In this document: positions 1 through 12,820 of the stretch, one piece after another
How positions within the stretch are numbered: position 1 is the stretch's first letter
Layout of the letters: each line of letters begins with the position of its first letter
NCBI RefSeq assembly: GCF_036417845.1
Contig: NC_089980.1
Span: forward strand, 53,504,501 to 53,568,500
From: Apteryx mantelli
Taxonomy: Eukaryota; Chordata; Aves; Apterygiformes; Apterygidae
Reading direction: 5' to 3'
Length of the DNA stretch: 64,000 nt
Notes under the pieces: model-generated
What the model was told of the DNA's origin: nothing
Database searches by the model: none
What the model saw: only the letters and a program-made list of their open reading frames with translations
Made by a program: the position numbers and the translations under genes

Positions 1-540
1 ATCAGAACCTTGATGAATACAGAATAAAAGCCCATTTAAATAGGTATGACTTTAGCTACATCCAGTAAAGGATAAATTAATTCATTCTCCTCCCTTGGCT
101 TCTGATACTTAGACATTATGAAGTGTCTGGCTCACAGTCAATAAAGTCCCACATGTTAGACATTAACTTATCTGTTTCAGCCCTGATTGTCTGCTAGTTC
201 CAGCAGCTGAAAATTCAGCTCTGGAAGCAAAAATACCTGAGTCTTGCTGAAACCTGCAGAAGTCAATACCTGATGAGGACTTTTAACTCCAGCATCCTAA
301 ATCTGCTCCAAGGAGTACTGACGTCCAGATTAGCTCAGAGGATTGTACAGTGTTAGGGAGCGGGCTCAGATGTCCAGAGGAGCTTTACAGCAAACTTACG
401 CCCAACATTTGGGCTTAACGCAGAGGATTCAGTCAACAGGCCACCCCCCCCCCCCATATATGCATTTGTATGCACATATCGTATGTTTATATGCATATAT
501 TTGGGCTATGATTTTGCTGCTGCAGGCTGACTTGCCCAAG
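1..540. other. Intergenic, no gene seen
   Basis: AT-rich sequence without a credible coding frame. It holds a run of 12 C (444-455) followed by ATGCAT-like alternating purine-pyrimidine words to about 500. Confidence 0.6.
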
Positions 541-1080
541 CCGTTGGCTCCACCCGCGGCCCAAGGATTCAGACACCCCTGCAGCTCCACCTCAGGGAGC
601 CGGCACCTCACCTGGGGTGAGGGGAGGGCGCCGTCGACAGCCCCCTGCACTGACCCCCTCCGAGGCGGCTCCCTGTCAGCAGAGAGGAGGCGAGGACGCG
701 CGGCCGCACCTCGGCTTCAGCCGCCGGCCCGGCCCGGCCCCCTCGGCCAGCGCGGGCGGCGGGGGACCGCGCTCATGGCGCCCCCCAGCCGCGGCCCTGA
801 GGGCGGCGGGGACCGGAGAGGGCGCCCCGGGGCCGGACAGGCGGCGGGAGGCCGGCTCCGCGCCTCGGGCAGCGCCGGGGCCGCACTCCGCCGGCTCCCG
901 GCAGCGCGGCGCCCCCTGGTGGCGCAGCGCAGCCGCTGCGCGGCGCCCGCCGCGGTGCCGGCCGGAACCGGGCGGTGGTGGCGGCGGGGCGGGGGGCAAT
1001 GGCCGGTTTTGCTGCCGTGTTGCTGTTCTGCGAGCACGGCTGCTGCCTCTAATACTGCTTAGGCGCTGCTCTGTGAAAGG
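541..1080. promoter_or_regulatory. CpG island, candidate promoter of a divergent neighbour
   Basis: A dense CpG block with many ggcggc and gccccc words stands out from AT-rich flanks. Overlapping open frames here (for example 343-1062 on + and 676-999 on -) are low-complexity Ala/Arg/Pro/Gly and are by-products of GC content. The minus strand carries a strong splice donor (CCCAG|GTGAGG, exon side ending at 612), as expected for a first exon transcribed leftward. In human the gene beyond the NID1 5' end is GPR137B, in divergent orientation, so this may be its promoter. No GPR137B membrane segment is encoded in the visible part. Confidence 0.6.
906..925 (-). promoter_or_regulatory. CTCF-binding site core
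   Basis: The + strand reads gcgccccctggtggcgc within 909-925. Its complement contains CCACCAGGGGGCGC, nearly the best form of the CTCF core. It lies inside the CpG island, with the motif oriented on the minus strand. Confidence 0.75.
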
Positions 1081-4000
1081 AAGATTAGGAGTGGGAGGAG
1101 CTTTACCAGCTGTTTGATGTTTTAAAATTGCTTTTTTTTTTTTTTTAATTTTTAGGGCTGCATGGTGAGCTTAACAGCTTCTATTTAAAACTTTTAAGGC
1201 AGAGCACCTGGGTCTCTTAGATCTGAGGGCGCGCTGCAGTGCCCAGCTTGCCCCGAGACCCCTGCGCTGGCTCCTCGCAGCGGCAGCACCCAGACCAGCC
1301 AGGTTAACGTGCCGTAGTTACGCCAGCGTACACTACAGATGCGTTCATTTTCTATACTCATAGTGAGTCTGAATCTGAAGAGAACAAGGAAACTAATCCA
1401 TGTTCTATGGGCAGTTTGTTATTTTTAAGACTGTAAAGAAAACAAAAAGATGAGCATTTCAAGAAGGAGCCAGACGTGGAGGCTGATTTCATGCAGTGGA
1501 AGAAGCTGCGCTGGGCCCCCTTCCTCCCTGGTACAGGAGCAAATAAACCCTCCTGGTTCTGCTCCCTGCTGCCCGGCCGCAGCTGCAGGGTGATGTGTCC
1601 TACCGCAGCTCTGTGAACTCCCTGGGCTATTCCCCCAGGCCTCTCCATAATTCCTGCTTGACTCACAGTGCTGTGGGCTAGGCTTTAAGCTCTTTGGAGC
1701 GCGTGTGTTTCTTGTCTGGGTTTAGTTGCAGGCACATGCACATGCATATACAACATTCAGAGTTACACAGGAGCCAGGAGTCCAGACAAGCAGTTGACTT
1801 GTTTCTGCTGATCACCTGGAAGGAATGATTGAAAGGAGATTGCAGCTTCTTTTTTTTTTTTTTTGTACCTCTGTCTGTCCTGAGGACATCTGCTTTTCTG
1901 TATTGCCTGCCTCTGAAGATGCCTGTTTTCTGCATGAAGCCCTTCTGGAGGAGAAACAGAAAAGTTAACGTAGGTTCATGTCCTTGAGCCAGCTGCATTT
2001 AGACAGGCAGCTTCCTGTCCCAGCCAGCAGCTTTTCCAGATTTACTTTTGTTGCAAAGCAATAATCAGAGTAGCCTAGTTCTTTGTTCTGATTCCTTCTA
2101 AAGCAATTTATTTGTTCATAAATTGTGACTCAGTGGCAAAAATCAGTCGTGCTTCATCTCTCCTCTTCCTTAACATCATTAGAATACGTTTCTGTGAAAA
2201 ATATATTTAATAGTAGCTGATTTAGCAAAGTGTTGTTTTTGTTGGTGGAAAAGTTCCAATAATATATTGTACATTTCTAAATTGAATTACTTTTGCTTCT
2301 GACATAGTAAAATAAAAGATGGTCATTCCATGAATTTAATGATCATGCAAACCACATGTTTGCTTATACTGTGGTAGAACTTTGAATACATTAGACATCA
2401 AATGGCCCAGCTGGATAAATCGGGTGAGTGGATGGAACACAGCAGAGAGCTCTGAAAGTGTGAAAAAAGGAGAAAGTTCGAAGAAATAAAGCTGCAGATG
2501 TTATTATATGAACTAGATAAAAGAAAATCAAGCCTGCTAGCAGAAAGTAAGTACTATGCAGTTCTCTTAACCTTTGGGAAGTTTCTGTAAAATTCTTTAA
2601 AACAAGTGGTTATACTTCCTCCATAAACTCTCAGATTAAAAATTAGAGTTTGAAGCCATCATCACGCAGATAGTAAAGCATTTGTTTGTCTTTCTATTTC
2701 TTTTCAGAAACCTGCCTCTATGCAAGTTTATTATAATAATAAATAATAAGATATTATGTCAATTATTTAAAAATTGGGAAATGGTGGAATTAAGATTGTC
2801 AGTGCAAGCTTAATTTGAACCCCATTTGCAAATGCTTTTTGGTGTTGTCTTTAGTGACTGCTTTTTCCCCAGGACCTTCGTTTCTGTCAGAGGACAGGGT
2901 GGACAGTGCAACAAGTGTTCGGGAAGGAACCAAAGTTAATAGGGAGTAATGCACTTGTTTGTAGGATATAAAGCGTATGAGAATTGGTGTTTGGCAAAAT
3001 AAGGGTTCGTCTTAGGACACGTCAGAAGGTCTTTGTAATTGCAGGCTGCTTGTCCTGAGCATCGTATAGAGTATTCTGGTGAGCGTAGGATAAAGAGAGC
3101 TGAGGAGCTTTGCAGAGAGGATGGAAACTGCCCAGTGCATCATGCTGTAAAGGGCAAAGAGAAAGAATGATTTAACAGCTGGGATGGAGGGTCGGGAGTA
3201 GGTATTTATCCTGGACATACTTCTGTCACCTCCTGCCATGCTGTCTGTAGTTTATTTTGGAGAAAACTCCTGTATAATACAATGGCAGATTTCCAGTCCT
3301 AGAAATAGAACAGACAACATGCAGTAAAAAGTCATTTTTGCTGTTAAGACATACCATGAAATGTGTTCCTGTATGCAACTATATTTGCTTCCTCTTAATT
3401 ATGCCATTGCAGAGAATGTTCTGTCGGAAACTGCTGTCTTTTGTCTTAATTTCTCAAATTTTGATGTCCCAGAGTTGAAAAAGTCTAAATCTCAACTAGG
3501 CAAAGGTAGTACAGCCACTTGAGTAATGAATAGAAGATACATACATAATTTCAAAATACTTCAATGAAAGAAAATGAGCAGCTGAATTTGAGTCTGATTA
3601 ATCAGTAAGAAGAATTTTGAGATATGCATGATCTGATTTGTGTGCATTAAAGAAACTTTTGCTGGTGGGATCACTAACAAAGCTAAAATCAAAAGTGCTA
3701 AGTGATAATGCTTGTTGAGATTGTCATATTTTGGATCTTGTCTCAATTATTTCTCCGGTCACTGACATCAGATGCCCATTACACATGTCATGCTAAGTAT
3801 TGTTTTTTGAAAAGAGAGTACAGACTGTAGAGAATCACGAATATAATAAAATTATAGTCATAAGAACTCTACAGCACCAGGCCATGTATTGCACCTGGCT
3901 AAAAGAATGTTTCCTGTGCTCAAAGATATGACATAAAAGTATAAAGATATGAAGGAAAAAATTTTTCCAGGACTGTATCTTTGAAGGTAGAGTATGCAGA

Positions 4001-7000
4001 CCTCTGTCTGTATCTTCAGACAGCTGTGATTCTAATTTAGTTAGGATCCTCCCAAATCTATTCCAGCAGCTTACCTGTTTTACTGTGTTTATGTTTATCA
4101 ATAAATTTGAATTAAAAGAGGCAAAATAGTCATGTGAGAGAAAGATTGCAATAAAAAAGACAGTGTGACCTGATAGTCAGAAGTGAGTTTGGGAGTCGGT
4201 CTCATGCATAGATTTGTATAAAAAATCAGTTGCACAAGCAAAGTTTAGTCTTTCAGATGTTTTCATTGAGACATACTAAATGTAGATTAATTTCATCTGT
4301 TTAGTTTTTAGAACTTTGTAAAAATAAGGTAGTTTTTATCAAATGGTGTGAAAAAATGAAAGGTAGTTATTTGTGCAGTATGTTCTCTTTATAAAAACAT
4401 TATAATAATGGCATATCAAAAATGATTTTAATGTTAGAAGACATAAGGTTTACTTTGGAAAAAAGTAACTTTTCATTAAAAAATAATGCAACCATCTCTC
4501 CTTTTATGCTTTCTATTAAAAGCATAATAATTCACTGTAAAATGCAGTGATTAATGAAGAGAAGATAAAAATGTTTCTAACACATTTTATGTTTTTTATA
4601 AGAGAAATATTATGCCTGTGTATGCAAAGTGGTTAATGAGCCCAGAAACTCAGATGCAGGCCCAAATTCCATTTTTTCTGAGCACGATGGACTGCCCGTT
4701 ATTCAGGAGGATTCCACGAGTAAAGATGCAACAGTCTGACTTAGTGAATTAGGTTTCATTTTTCGTTTTTCTGTTTTTATTAGCTTCAACCACTTTTTTC
4801 ATGATTTTTACATTTAAGCATTTTTATAAGGTAATTTTTTGTTAACTTTTCTAATACACAATCTGGGCATTTCTAAATTCTGTAAGACTGCACACTGCCT
4901 GAATGTTACAAAGAAGCTTGAGCATCACTAGAAATCAAACAGGTAAATTTACCAACAATGTGACAGCTTGTCTTTTTGGGCAGGAAGAGATGATGTTGAT
5001 TTTTTTTTATCCCCCAGTTCAGGGCCATATTTCTGTCTTGGAAGTCACTGTGTATATATTGTTTTCACTCAAGTTACGACAACATACTGGCTGAAGATCT
5101 GATTCAGTATGAATTCCTGAACGTAGTCAAGGCAAATTTTGTCCAGTAATTTGTAATAAGAATACGAACTAATCTAGTCATTGCATATATATTCTGTGTC
5201 TATCCACTCACATGATCATGGAGAATATATTTCACATTCTCATTTGAATTCCACATAAACCTCCAAATTCCATACAATTACAGTAAGCCCATGTAATAAC
5301 TATAAGTGACCTTTCCCAGTTTCAGTCTAAGTATTTTTGGTTGTCTAATTGGTAAGAATAAGCAGAACCAAATACGCATTTCGGTCAGTTCTTGGAATGA
5401 CTGCTGCTCTGCAGGAGCAGCCACTAAAATAAAAATAAGCTGCATTAACATGCATGGATGCACATATGCTAAAAGGAAAGAAAAAAAAAAAGTAATCAGA
5501 TCATGAACTGGTTTAAATATACCATTATTTTCAGTACGGCCCTTCCGGCAAGTGTTGTCTGGGAAAGACAAACACATTTATTTCTGGAAGGTGCTCAGAC
5601 TGTGGAGTGAGTTGAATCAAAGAAGAATCTACCAACTTCTTCTTACATCCTTGCATTACTGGTATATTTTTTCCAAACTTGGGAACATATGTAGACTTGA
5701 GTAGGTCTTTACTGTTACACAGCTCTTCTAAGAATACAGAGCATCAAAGGTTACCTGATCTATTTTCAGCATCTGCATGTGTCTGTATTATTGGATACCT
5801 CAATATGACTAGAAAAAGATTTTCCACAACTACACAAAGCAAAGATCTGTCAATTGGTAATTTACAGGTGATCTTCAAAGAAAAAGTAACTTTTAGAATG
5901 TGCTGAATGTGCCTAATCACAGAGTGTCACTGTTTACTTCTGGATCAAATGAAAGAAATTTTTTATAAACTCTCATGCACACAGACACCCCATCTTCTTC
6001 ATGTACAGTAGGGAGAGTAGTGGTTTAGATTGTCCATTTTTCCTTTCAGGTTTGAATTTTGCATATATCCAACTACCGGAAGTCTTGGAGGAAGAAAAAA
6101 ATGTTGATAATGATACCTGATCTTACATTTACCTTTTCATTACCACCCTCGAAATAAGGTCAGCACTATAATTCAAGTGTTAATTAACATTTGTCTGTTT
6201 GGGAAAAGTACCTTTTGATATATGGAATCATAATTTATAATACTTATTATTAGCACTATTATTAAGTGCCTGTTCTGTGCATGAGCTTTCAAGTCACTGC
6301 CCCTGCTTTTAAAAGGCATATGTGTATAGTAACTGGAGGCAGCTGCAGGCCACTTATAGAGGAAACGGTCTATTAGTATGATTAGTAAAAAGGTATTTTT
6401 TCCTCTGGACTTAACAGATCTAGTAGCATCTCTAGCCAGCCTGTTTACTGCAAATGACTTTATAGCAGGGACCATCAGAGGGTGCTGTTGGTACTTTTCT
6501 GTAGTGAGGTATGGTGAAAAAAGGCTGAAGGTAGCCTTGTCCTGGGAGAAGTGTAGTGTGCAGGGGGTGGTGGTGGTGTGTTTTGCTGTTCTCCAAGCAT
6601 GGTCTGTGCAAACTCCCACCCACCACAGCCTTAAAAGTCTACGAAGTAACTAGAAATGGTTGTCAGTGAGCACTGTCTCTAGTCTGAAAGGTACAGTGTG
6701 TTAGCTGTGGTGTGACAGGGAGAGGTGGGGGAGTCATGGAGCAGGAGGGGAAAGGCTTTCTAGGCTGTGAGCATGGAGTTGCACAAGTAACACATAGTCC
6801 TGCAACCGTAGCGTGCTGCCACTTCTCCCCCTCTTGTTAGCCACTTGCTTCATGTTAGTCTGAATGCAGGCCTGGTGACAGAAAGGGTAGACGGGGGCTC
6901 GGACAATGGGTGCCAAGTGCCACCAAAAGGTTCTGCAAAGCAACATCTAGGGTATAAGTAAGCCAGCCACCTGCTGCAGGGCTGGTCATGGCAGTGCGGA

Positions 7001-7208
7001 AGGTATCTCAGGTCTGATGTACAAGGAAGCCCAGGGAATCCTGGAGGTCTTTCCAGAAAAAGGTGAGGCAGGAGGCAGCTACCATGCACACCACATGGGG
7101 CACTGTGATGGCCCCAGATGAGTCCGTGCTCTGAAGCACCTACCCTGTACAGATGTAGAGGCTAAGCCCATCCCAACGGGTCAGCAGATCACAGATAAGG
7201 CTGAGCAG
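1081..7208. other. Intergenic, no gene seen
   Basis: AT-rich DNA with T tracts at 1132-1146 and 1849-1864. Open frames are short, lack splice context and show no protein family I recognise. One weak coiled-coil-like frame at 2402-2546 is treated under findings. A partial CTCF-like word (ccatcagagggtgctg) is at 6472-6487. Confidence 0.5.
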
Positions 7209-7304
7209 CTGCCTCCCACCACCACACATAGCTTTGCACATGGGGTCATTTAGAGAGTCTGTGGTGGAGCACTGCAAAAAGCTATGTATGATGGTGGGAG
7301 GCAG
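7209..7304 (-). repeat. Fold-back inverted repeat with 30-nt arms
   Basis: Left arm 7209-7238 and right arm 7273-7304 are reverse complements apart from two transitions and a two-base insertion, around a 34-base loop. Both transitions become G-U pairs in a minus-strand transcript, so that RNA would fold as an almost unbroken 30-pair stem. It could be a small fold-back transposon or a hairpin RNA gene; sequence alone does not decide. Confidence 0.6.
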
Positions 7305-10300
7305 TTGTTTGTCTCACTTTCAGTGTGTGAGGCTTGACACATTGGCAGGCAAGAGGTTCCCATCAGCCACTGGACTCTCTCCGCCTTGCTAACTGTTTAA
7401 ATTTGTCTGAGCTTTGTTTCTATTTTGAAGTAACTGCAGAGCTGCACAGATGGGGATTTACCTCCTTTAGCACAGGCTTTGGCTGCATAGAGAGCGTCCT
7501 TTGTAGTGAGCTTTTGCTTCCCTTGTGATAGTTGTGACTACTTGGCTGCTTTCAAGCAATCTCAATGCCAACTTTGAAAAGTTACCTTTTAAAGGTTGCA
7601 AGGTATGCAATACTAAAAGTATCATGTATTGCAGCCCTTGTATGTCGGATGGCATATGCCTGGAGCATGCCTGGAGCTTTGTTCATTGACTTCAGAGATT
7701 TGGAACATCTGACCAGGAAAAACCCTGGTGGAGCCCTCAGCATCTGCTTCATTATATCTTCAGTCTATGAGAGGTCCTAAGAGAAAGCCTGAAATACCAA
7801 GAACTCTTTAACAATCACTGAATGGAGTCTGATGACAGAAGGAATTTATTAGATATGGGAAGCACATTGACTCTTGTTGAGTCAATCTCAACAAGAAGCA
7901 ACTCTCAAATACACAGTTTAAGCCTCTTAGTTCCTCCTGTGTGCTGCTCTGTCTTTTTGGTGAGCACTAACTTCACTCAGTTTATGCTCTTTGGACCAGT
8001 ACCAGTGCCTTTCTTGGGCCCAAAGAGTCAGGGATGCTTGTTCCTTTCCTTTCTCTAAGCAACCTTCCTGATTAGTAAGCAACAGCAGTCCTCCTTTAAT
8101 TTGCAGGCACAAATGCTAGCAATGTCAGGGCTTCTCTTTCTTTCCTGTTACTCAAAAGGCTCAGGTTCTCTTTGTCTTTCCCACCATCCTCCCTCCTCTC
8201 ATTTGACTCCTTTTCCAAATCCCCTCCTTTCCCTTTGTGGTTGCCCCTTCTCAATTTAAAAAAGACATCCTCCAAAGTAGGTGAGGTCGCTGAGGCCAGT
8301 GGCAGTCCAGCAGGCTTCCTCTTCTCTTTTCTGAGTCTGCCTCCACCACAGCTAGGAACAGCTGAGAGCAGCTGGTTCAGATGCTGGGACAGTAACTGAG
8401 TAACAGCTCAGTTACTCTGCTGAGACAGCACATGCAACATCTGGTTATATCTGGTACCAGGAGGGATAACGCATGCTCAGTGAGGATGGAGTCTTTGGAG
8501 ATGACAGCATTTTCCTAGGTCTTGTCTGTAGAAAAGGCTCATCAGTTTGAGGGGATTTCTGTTTAAGTCAGTCTGAAAAGCCTGAGAAAACTGTAGGCAA
8601 CTGCAGGGAGTGCTCAGAAATCTTAATAACTAGGAAAAACTACCAGAGTTAGTGGTAGTGAAATAATAAAGGTAATGCACTTATAAATTCTTCTGTACTT
8701 GTAATACGATGCTAAATGTAAGCCCTGAGTTTGCAAGTGCTTGGGCAGAACCATTCCCAAGTATGTGAGAAAACTTAGGTATATGAAATGTGCAGGGCAC
8801 ATTGGTGAGTGGTTCAGTGTCATAGCGATATATGTGAAAATCAGCATCAGTAAACAAGAGAAATTAGTTTGGTCAGTTTGCTGGGTCAAGTAGACCTGAG
8901 GCTGTGGAAACCTGAAGGGTAGGGTGTTATTCAGCACAGAATCATTCCAAGCAGTTCTTCTGTAATTCATATGTTTTTATATTTTGCTGTCTTTGGGTAG
9001 AGGGTTATTGAAAAATACTGTCCTGTCAGAGGTGATTCGCTACTGCTGTTGTGTCAAATCAGCCTGTTTGTTGTACTTTACTCTGAAGCATATTTCCTGT
9101 TTTCAAAGTTATGGCAGAATTTATGGAGATCAGAATTGGCTTGTAGTTATTTAAGGCCACCCTTTTAATGCCTCCACCACACAGAATGGAAATTGTTGCA
9201 AAATTTTTAGATCTTTTTTTAGTTACTGAATTTATTTATCAATTCTCTCCTTGCCAATAAGGCAGAATTTATCAGGCAGCAGCAGAATTCTACATTACAT
9301 ATCCATCTTAAAAAAGAAAAAAAAAAAGACTGTAAATCCTCCTTGTGATTTTTCATTCATTTCTGCCATGTAGTAGCCTCCTGAATTATCTGAAGTTGGT
9401 GAGCCTTCCTGAGGTTTCTGAGCATTAAGAATAAAAAAACAGCTTCACACCCTGGATACCCACAGAGATAGTTAACAGTTGAAATGGCATTTGCCTTGGG
9501 AAGAAACATAATCTAGTGCAGTTCAGAAAGCTTTCTGTTTGTCAGGAAATCTCCACTGAGTTTCCTGTGTATCTTCTGATTCACTAGGTGGACAAGCTGT
9601 AGTCTTTTGGTGCCTTCATTCTTCTATTTGTGAAGCAAGGTAATGATAGTTTCTTAAATCAACAGAGGAGGTTTTGAGACTTGACACAGTAATAATGAGA
9701 AGGGCTGCTGAGACTATTATACCGTGATTGCTGTATGAAAATCTGCTCTGTGCTTTAATGCTACTGCAGGGAATAAGTTGCGGAAAACAATTACATTTTG
9801 AATGAGGCAAAGTCCTGTGCTGAGTGCTAAATTGTAGTTACTAATATGGAAGAAGCAGAGTACAGTAGACTTCCCTCAGCAAGAGCACAATGGTCTTGTT
9901 TGTTCAAAGGCCATGGCTCATTCTTCAGAACTTAAATTTGCTGTGATAAAAATGTAAATATCAGTAAATCCACAAAATCAATCTTTTTATTAAAACTTAT
10001 GTCTAATGTGATGCACATTTTCTGCATTGTTTGTTTCCAATAATTGTGTGTCCAAATATTTTCAGATTGTATAAACTGTATACACATGGTGAAAAGGAGT
10101 CTATAAATGTCGATTTTGTTTCGTGTTTAATAGCTGTAAAGGTGGATGGGGATTACTGGATTGGATCATTGTTTTAGGAGACAAGTGCATTAAATACATT
10201 TTAAGCAGTTATTAGAATTACTGTATTTCAAGAAAAAATAGAGAATTAAGGACCAGATTAAGATAATCTTATTTTAAATAATATGTTTTTATGAAATGAG

Positions 10301-12240
10301 TAATTTCCTTAAGTTTAGTGGTCTTGTAAATAAGCCAATGCTGGCAGAGCGGGCTTTTAAAGATCTGTGCTGTTGGAAACATTAAAATGTTTTCCATGCT
10401 GGAAGCTTGAGAGAATCATAAAAGATTTTGCAATTAAAGGAAAACAGACATGAATTTCTCTGAGAAAGAATTCCAGGAATGAGAACTGGTCAAATGAGCC
10501 ATAAAGTAGGTCAGCCCTAAGATCCCAAAGGGTTAATAAAAAGCCTGTACTGGACAAAGAGGAGGAAGGAAACAAAGAAGAACATACTGGTACAGAATTA
10601 AGGGCTCTTGTGGGGAAAAGGTAAAAGGAGGAGGATGTTATAGATTTTTTAAAGAGCTTAAGGGACGTTAAAAGGAGAGGAGACGTGACAAGAAAAATCA
10701 TTTAGAGAGAAGTCCAATAGTGACTGGCGAGCACAAGAACAAATAATTACCTGAAAATGTCTTTGGTAGCCTTTTCTTTTGTAAGTGTAACTTCTCAGTT
10801 GATGCCTCTCCTCCTTGAAAAACTCCCTGTAAATATGCCTCTGATAAACTCAGGCTGCAGATATGTTAGGTACATCTGTAGTGTTAAATAAAAGAAGGCC
10901 AGAGATCTCCTTCATGCACTAGACCCCTGAATATCCAAACTGTTTGAGTGTTAGCTCGTTTGCTGCCTGCTCCAAATGGCCATCTCCAAGACAAAGCCCA
11001 GGAGCAGTCTGGGGACAGTTTGCTTCAAGGACCACGCTCAAAAGGCAACTGTGCACAGGGCAGGATCAGTCTTGGTCTCTACCCTACACAGTCTTTGAAA
11101 ACAAACCCCAAAGCTTTGCAACTTCAAATACCTGCACGTGCCCTTATGTCACAGCCTATGGCATGCAACACATACCCTCAGTTTCATGTTGCAACTAAAC
11201 CACTTCTGGACGGCATAATGGTTCACTTTATTTTAGCCACTTTGAACTGAAAGAGCATACCAGAAAGATATTTTTTGTGTCTTAGGGCTACAAGGACCCA
11301 GCAGAGATCTGGGGCTAAATGCTATGTAGGGTGGACACAGCCAGAATGCTCTAGGAGATGGGGCTAAGCAGCTGGGATACAATCCAGTCCTTGCTACCTG
11401 GCCTCAGGGATCACACTCTGTCCCTCTTTCAGTTAGGAGTATAGACTACCCACAGAGTCTGCTCTCAGCAAGCTCTTGCAGGAAGAGAGTTCCTGCTCTT
11501 CTTGCACCAACCCTGTAACTTCACAAGTGAATAAGAGTTACTGCATCAGCCCTTGTGTTTGCAAATAATGCCTCTTTTCCCAGAGACAGTGATTATTTCT
11601 GTGCAGAGTTGCTGTAGTGCAGATCTTAATGTTTTACTGTTGCTCTGTGACAAAACCATGTTAAGAGCTAAGCTAAAACATTAAACTAGGTTTGGGAAGA
11701 AATGAGTGTGCCACTGTTTTTGTTAGTCTGCAGTTTCCTAGTGAAGTGAACAGCAACATAAAGTCCTCGGGTCAGGGAGAATAAATAGTTGTAATTCATT
11801 GAATTACTCCTGGTTCTTGGATCTGGACTGTTTCAGGCTAGGGGAAAATTTGCAAAATGGATGCAAAACAGTTTTTTAAAAAAAGAGGAGAGAGATATCT
11901 TCACTCAGCATTATGGATGTATAGTATGTTACAGACAATATGCATTATGTCCAACTAATTTTAAATGTAGTTTATCTCAAAGCACAGAAATTAGCTCTTC
12001 AGGCTAAAAAGGTACAGTAAATTCTTAAATTTTTGTGTGTCTAATCTAAGAAGAAATGGTTATGTTTATAGCATCTCATAGCTTCAATTTTAACTTTAAG
12101 GACTAGAAATCTTATGAGAAAAAAATGAAAAAGAGATGAAGAAACTGCTGAAAACACTAAACTGTTGTCCACCAGTTTTCACTAACATTTTGTATGTCTC
12201 TCCAATATTTTGCCTATTCTTGAAGACTAATGTTACGATT
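7305..12240. other. Intergenic, no gene seen
   Basis: No coding block, RNA gene or clear mobile element recognised. The ATG-started frames here are 61-115 codons and look like chance frames in AT-rich DNA. Confidence 0.5.
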
Positions 12241-12440
12241 CAACCATCCTCAGGCAAGCTTTGGAGAGAGAGTATTTTAGCCTTTAAGCACACGCTTAAG
12301 TCCATCCTCTTTTAGCAAAATACCTTAAGCTCACAAATAAATTGCAGTAACTTGGTGAAAACTTTGACATATGCTGAGTGGACTCCTGGATTACAGAAAG
12401 ATTTTTGTTCAGCATGTGCGTAAGTCCATCACTGAGAAGG
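12240..12440 (+). repeat. Ancient sauropsid-type dispersed repeat, degraded
   Basis: Two copies of a word close to cttaagcacatgcttaagtcc, at about 12277-12305 and 12410-12431, are embedded in similar context. This near-palindrome is characteristic of an old repeat common in turtle, crocodile and bird genomes. The family name is uncertain and the borders are approximate. Confidence 0.35.
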
Positions 12441-12820
12441 CTCATCACACTGCTGAAGATGCACAATGTAATGAGTGTAATGAATGTAGAAATTTGGTCA
12501 GAGCTTGCATATTATTAGATACATAATCATTCATCAGTAAACACCAAGGGACATAAAAATAGACTTCATAAGTTCCACTGCTTCTAGAGTTACTACATGC
12601 GAAACATCTGCTTTACTTTTATCATTTAAAGACAAACTTTCAGTGTAGATAACTGAACAGTTGATCAGGAGATGTCAGGAAACACAAGTATCTTCTTTTT
12701 CTTAATGGCAGAAATTTCTCCGTTCTTAGTAGATCTTGTCCAACAAAGAAAACATTTACAAGCAACCTCACTGTAGGAAATATTAATACCTAGTGTTCAA
12801 TCTGGCCGAGGATAGACTCA

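Noticed and set aside
343-1117. Long overlapping frames on both strands in the upstream CpG island
   Set aside because: Low-complexity Ala/Arg/Gly/Pro products in several frames at once; a consequence of high GC content and few stops.
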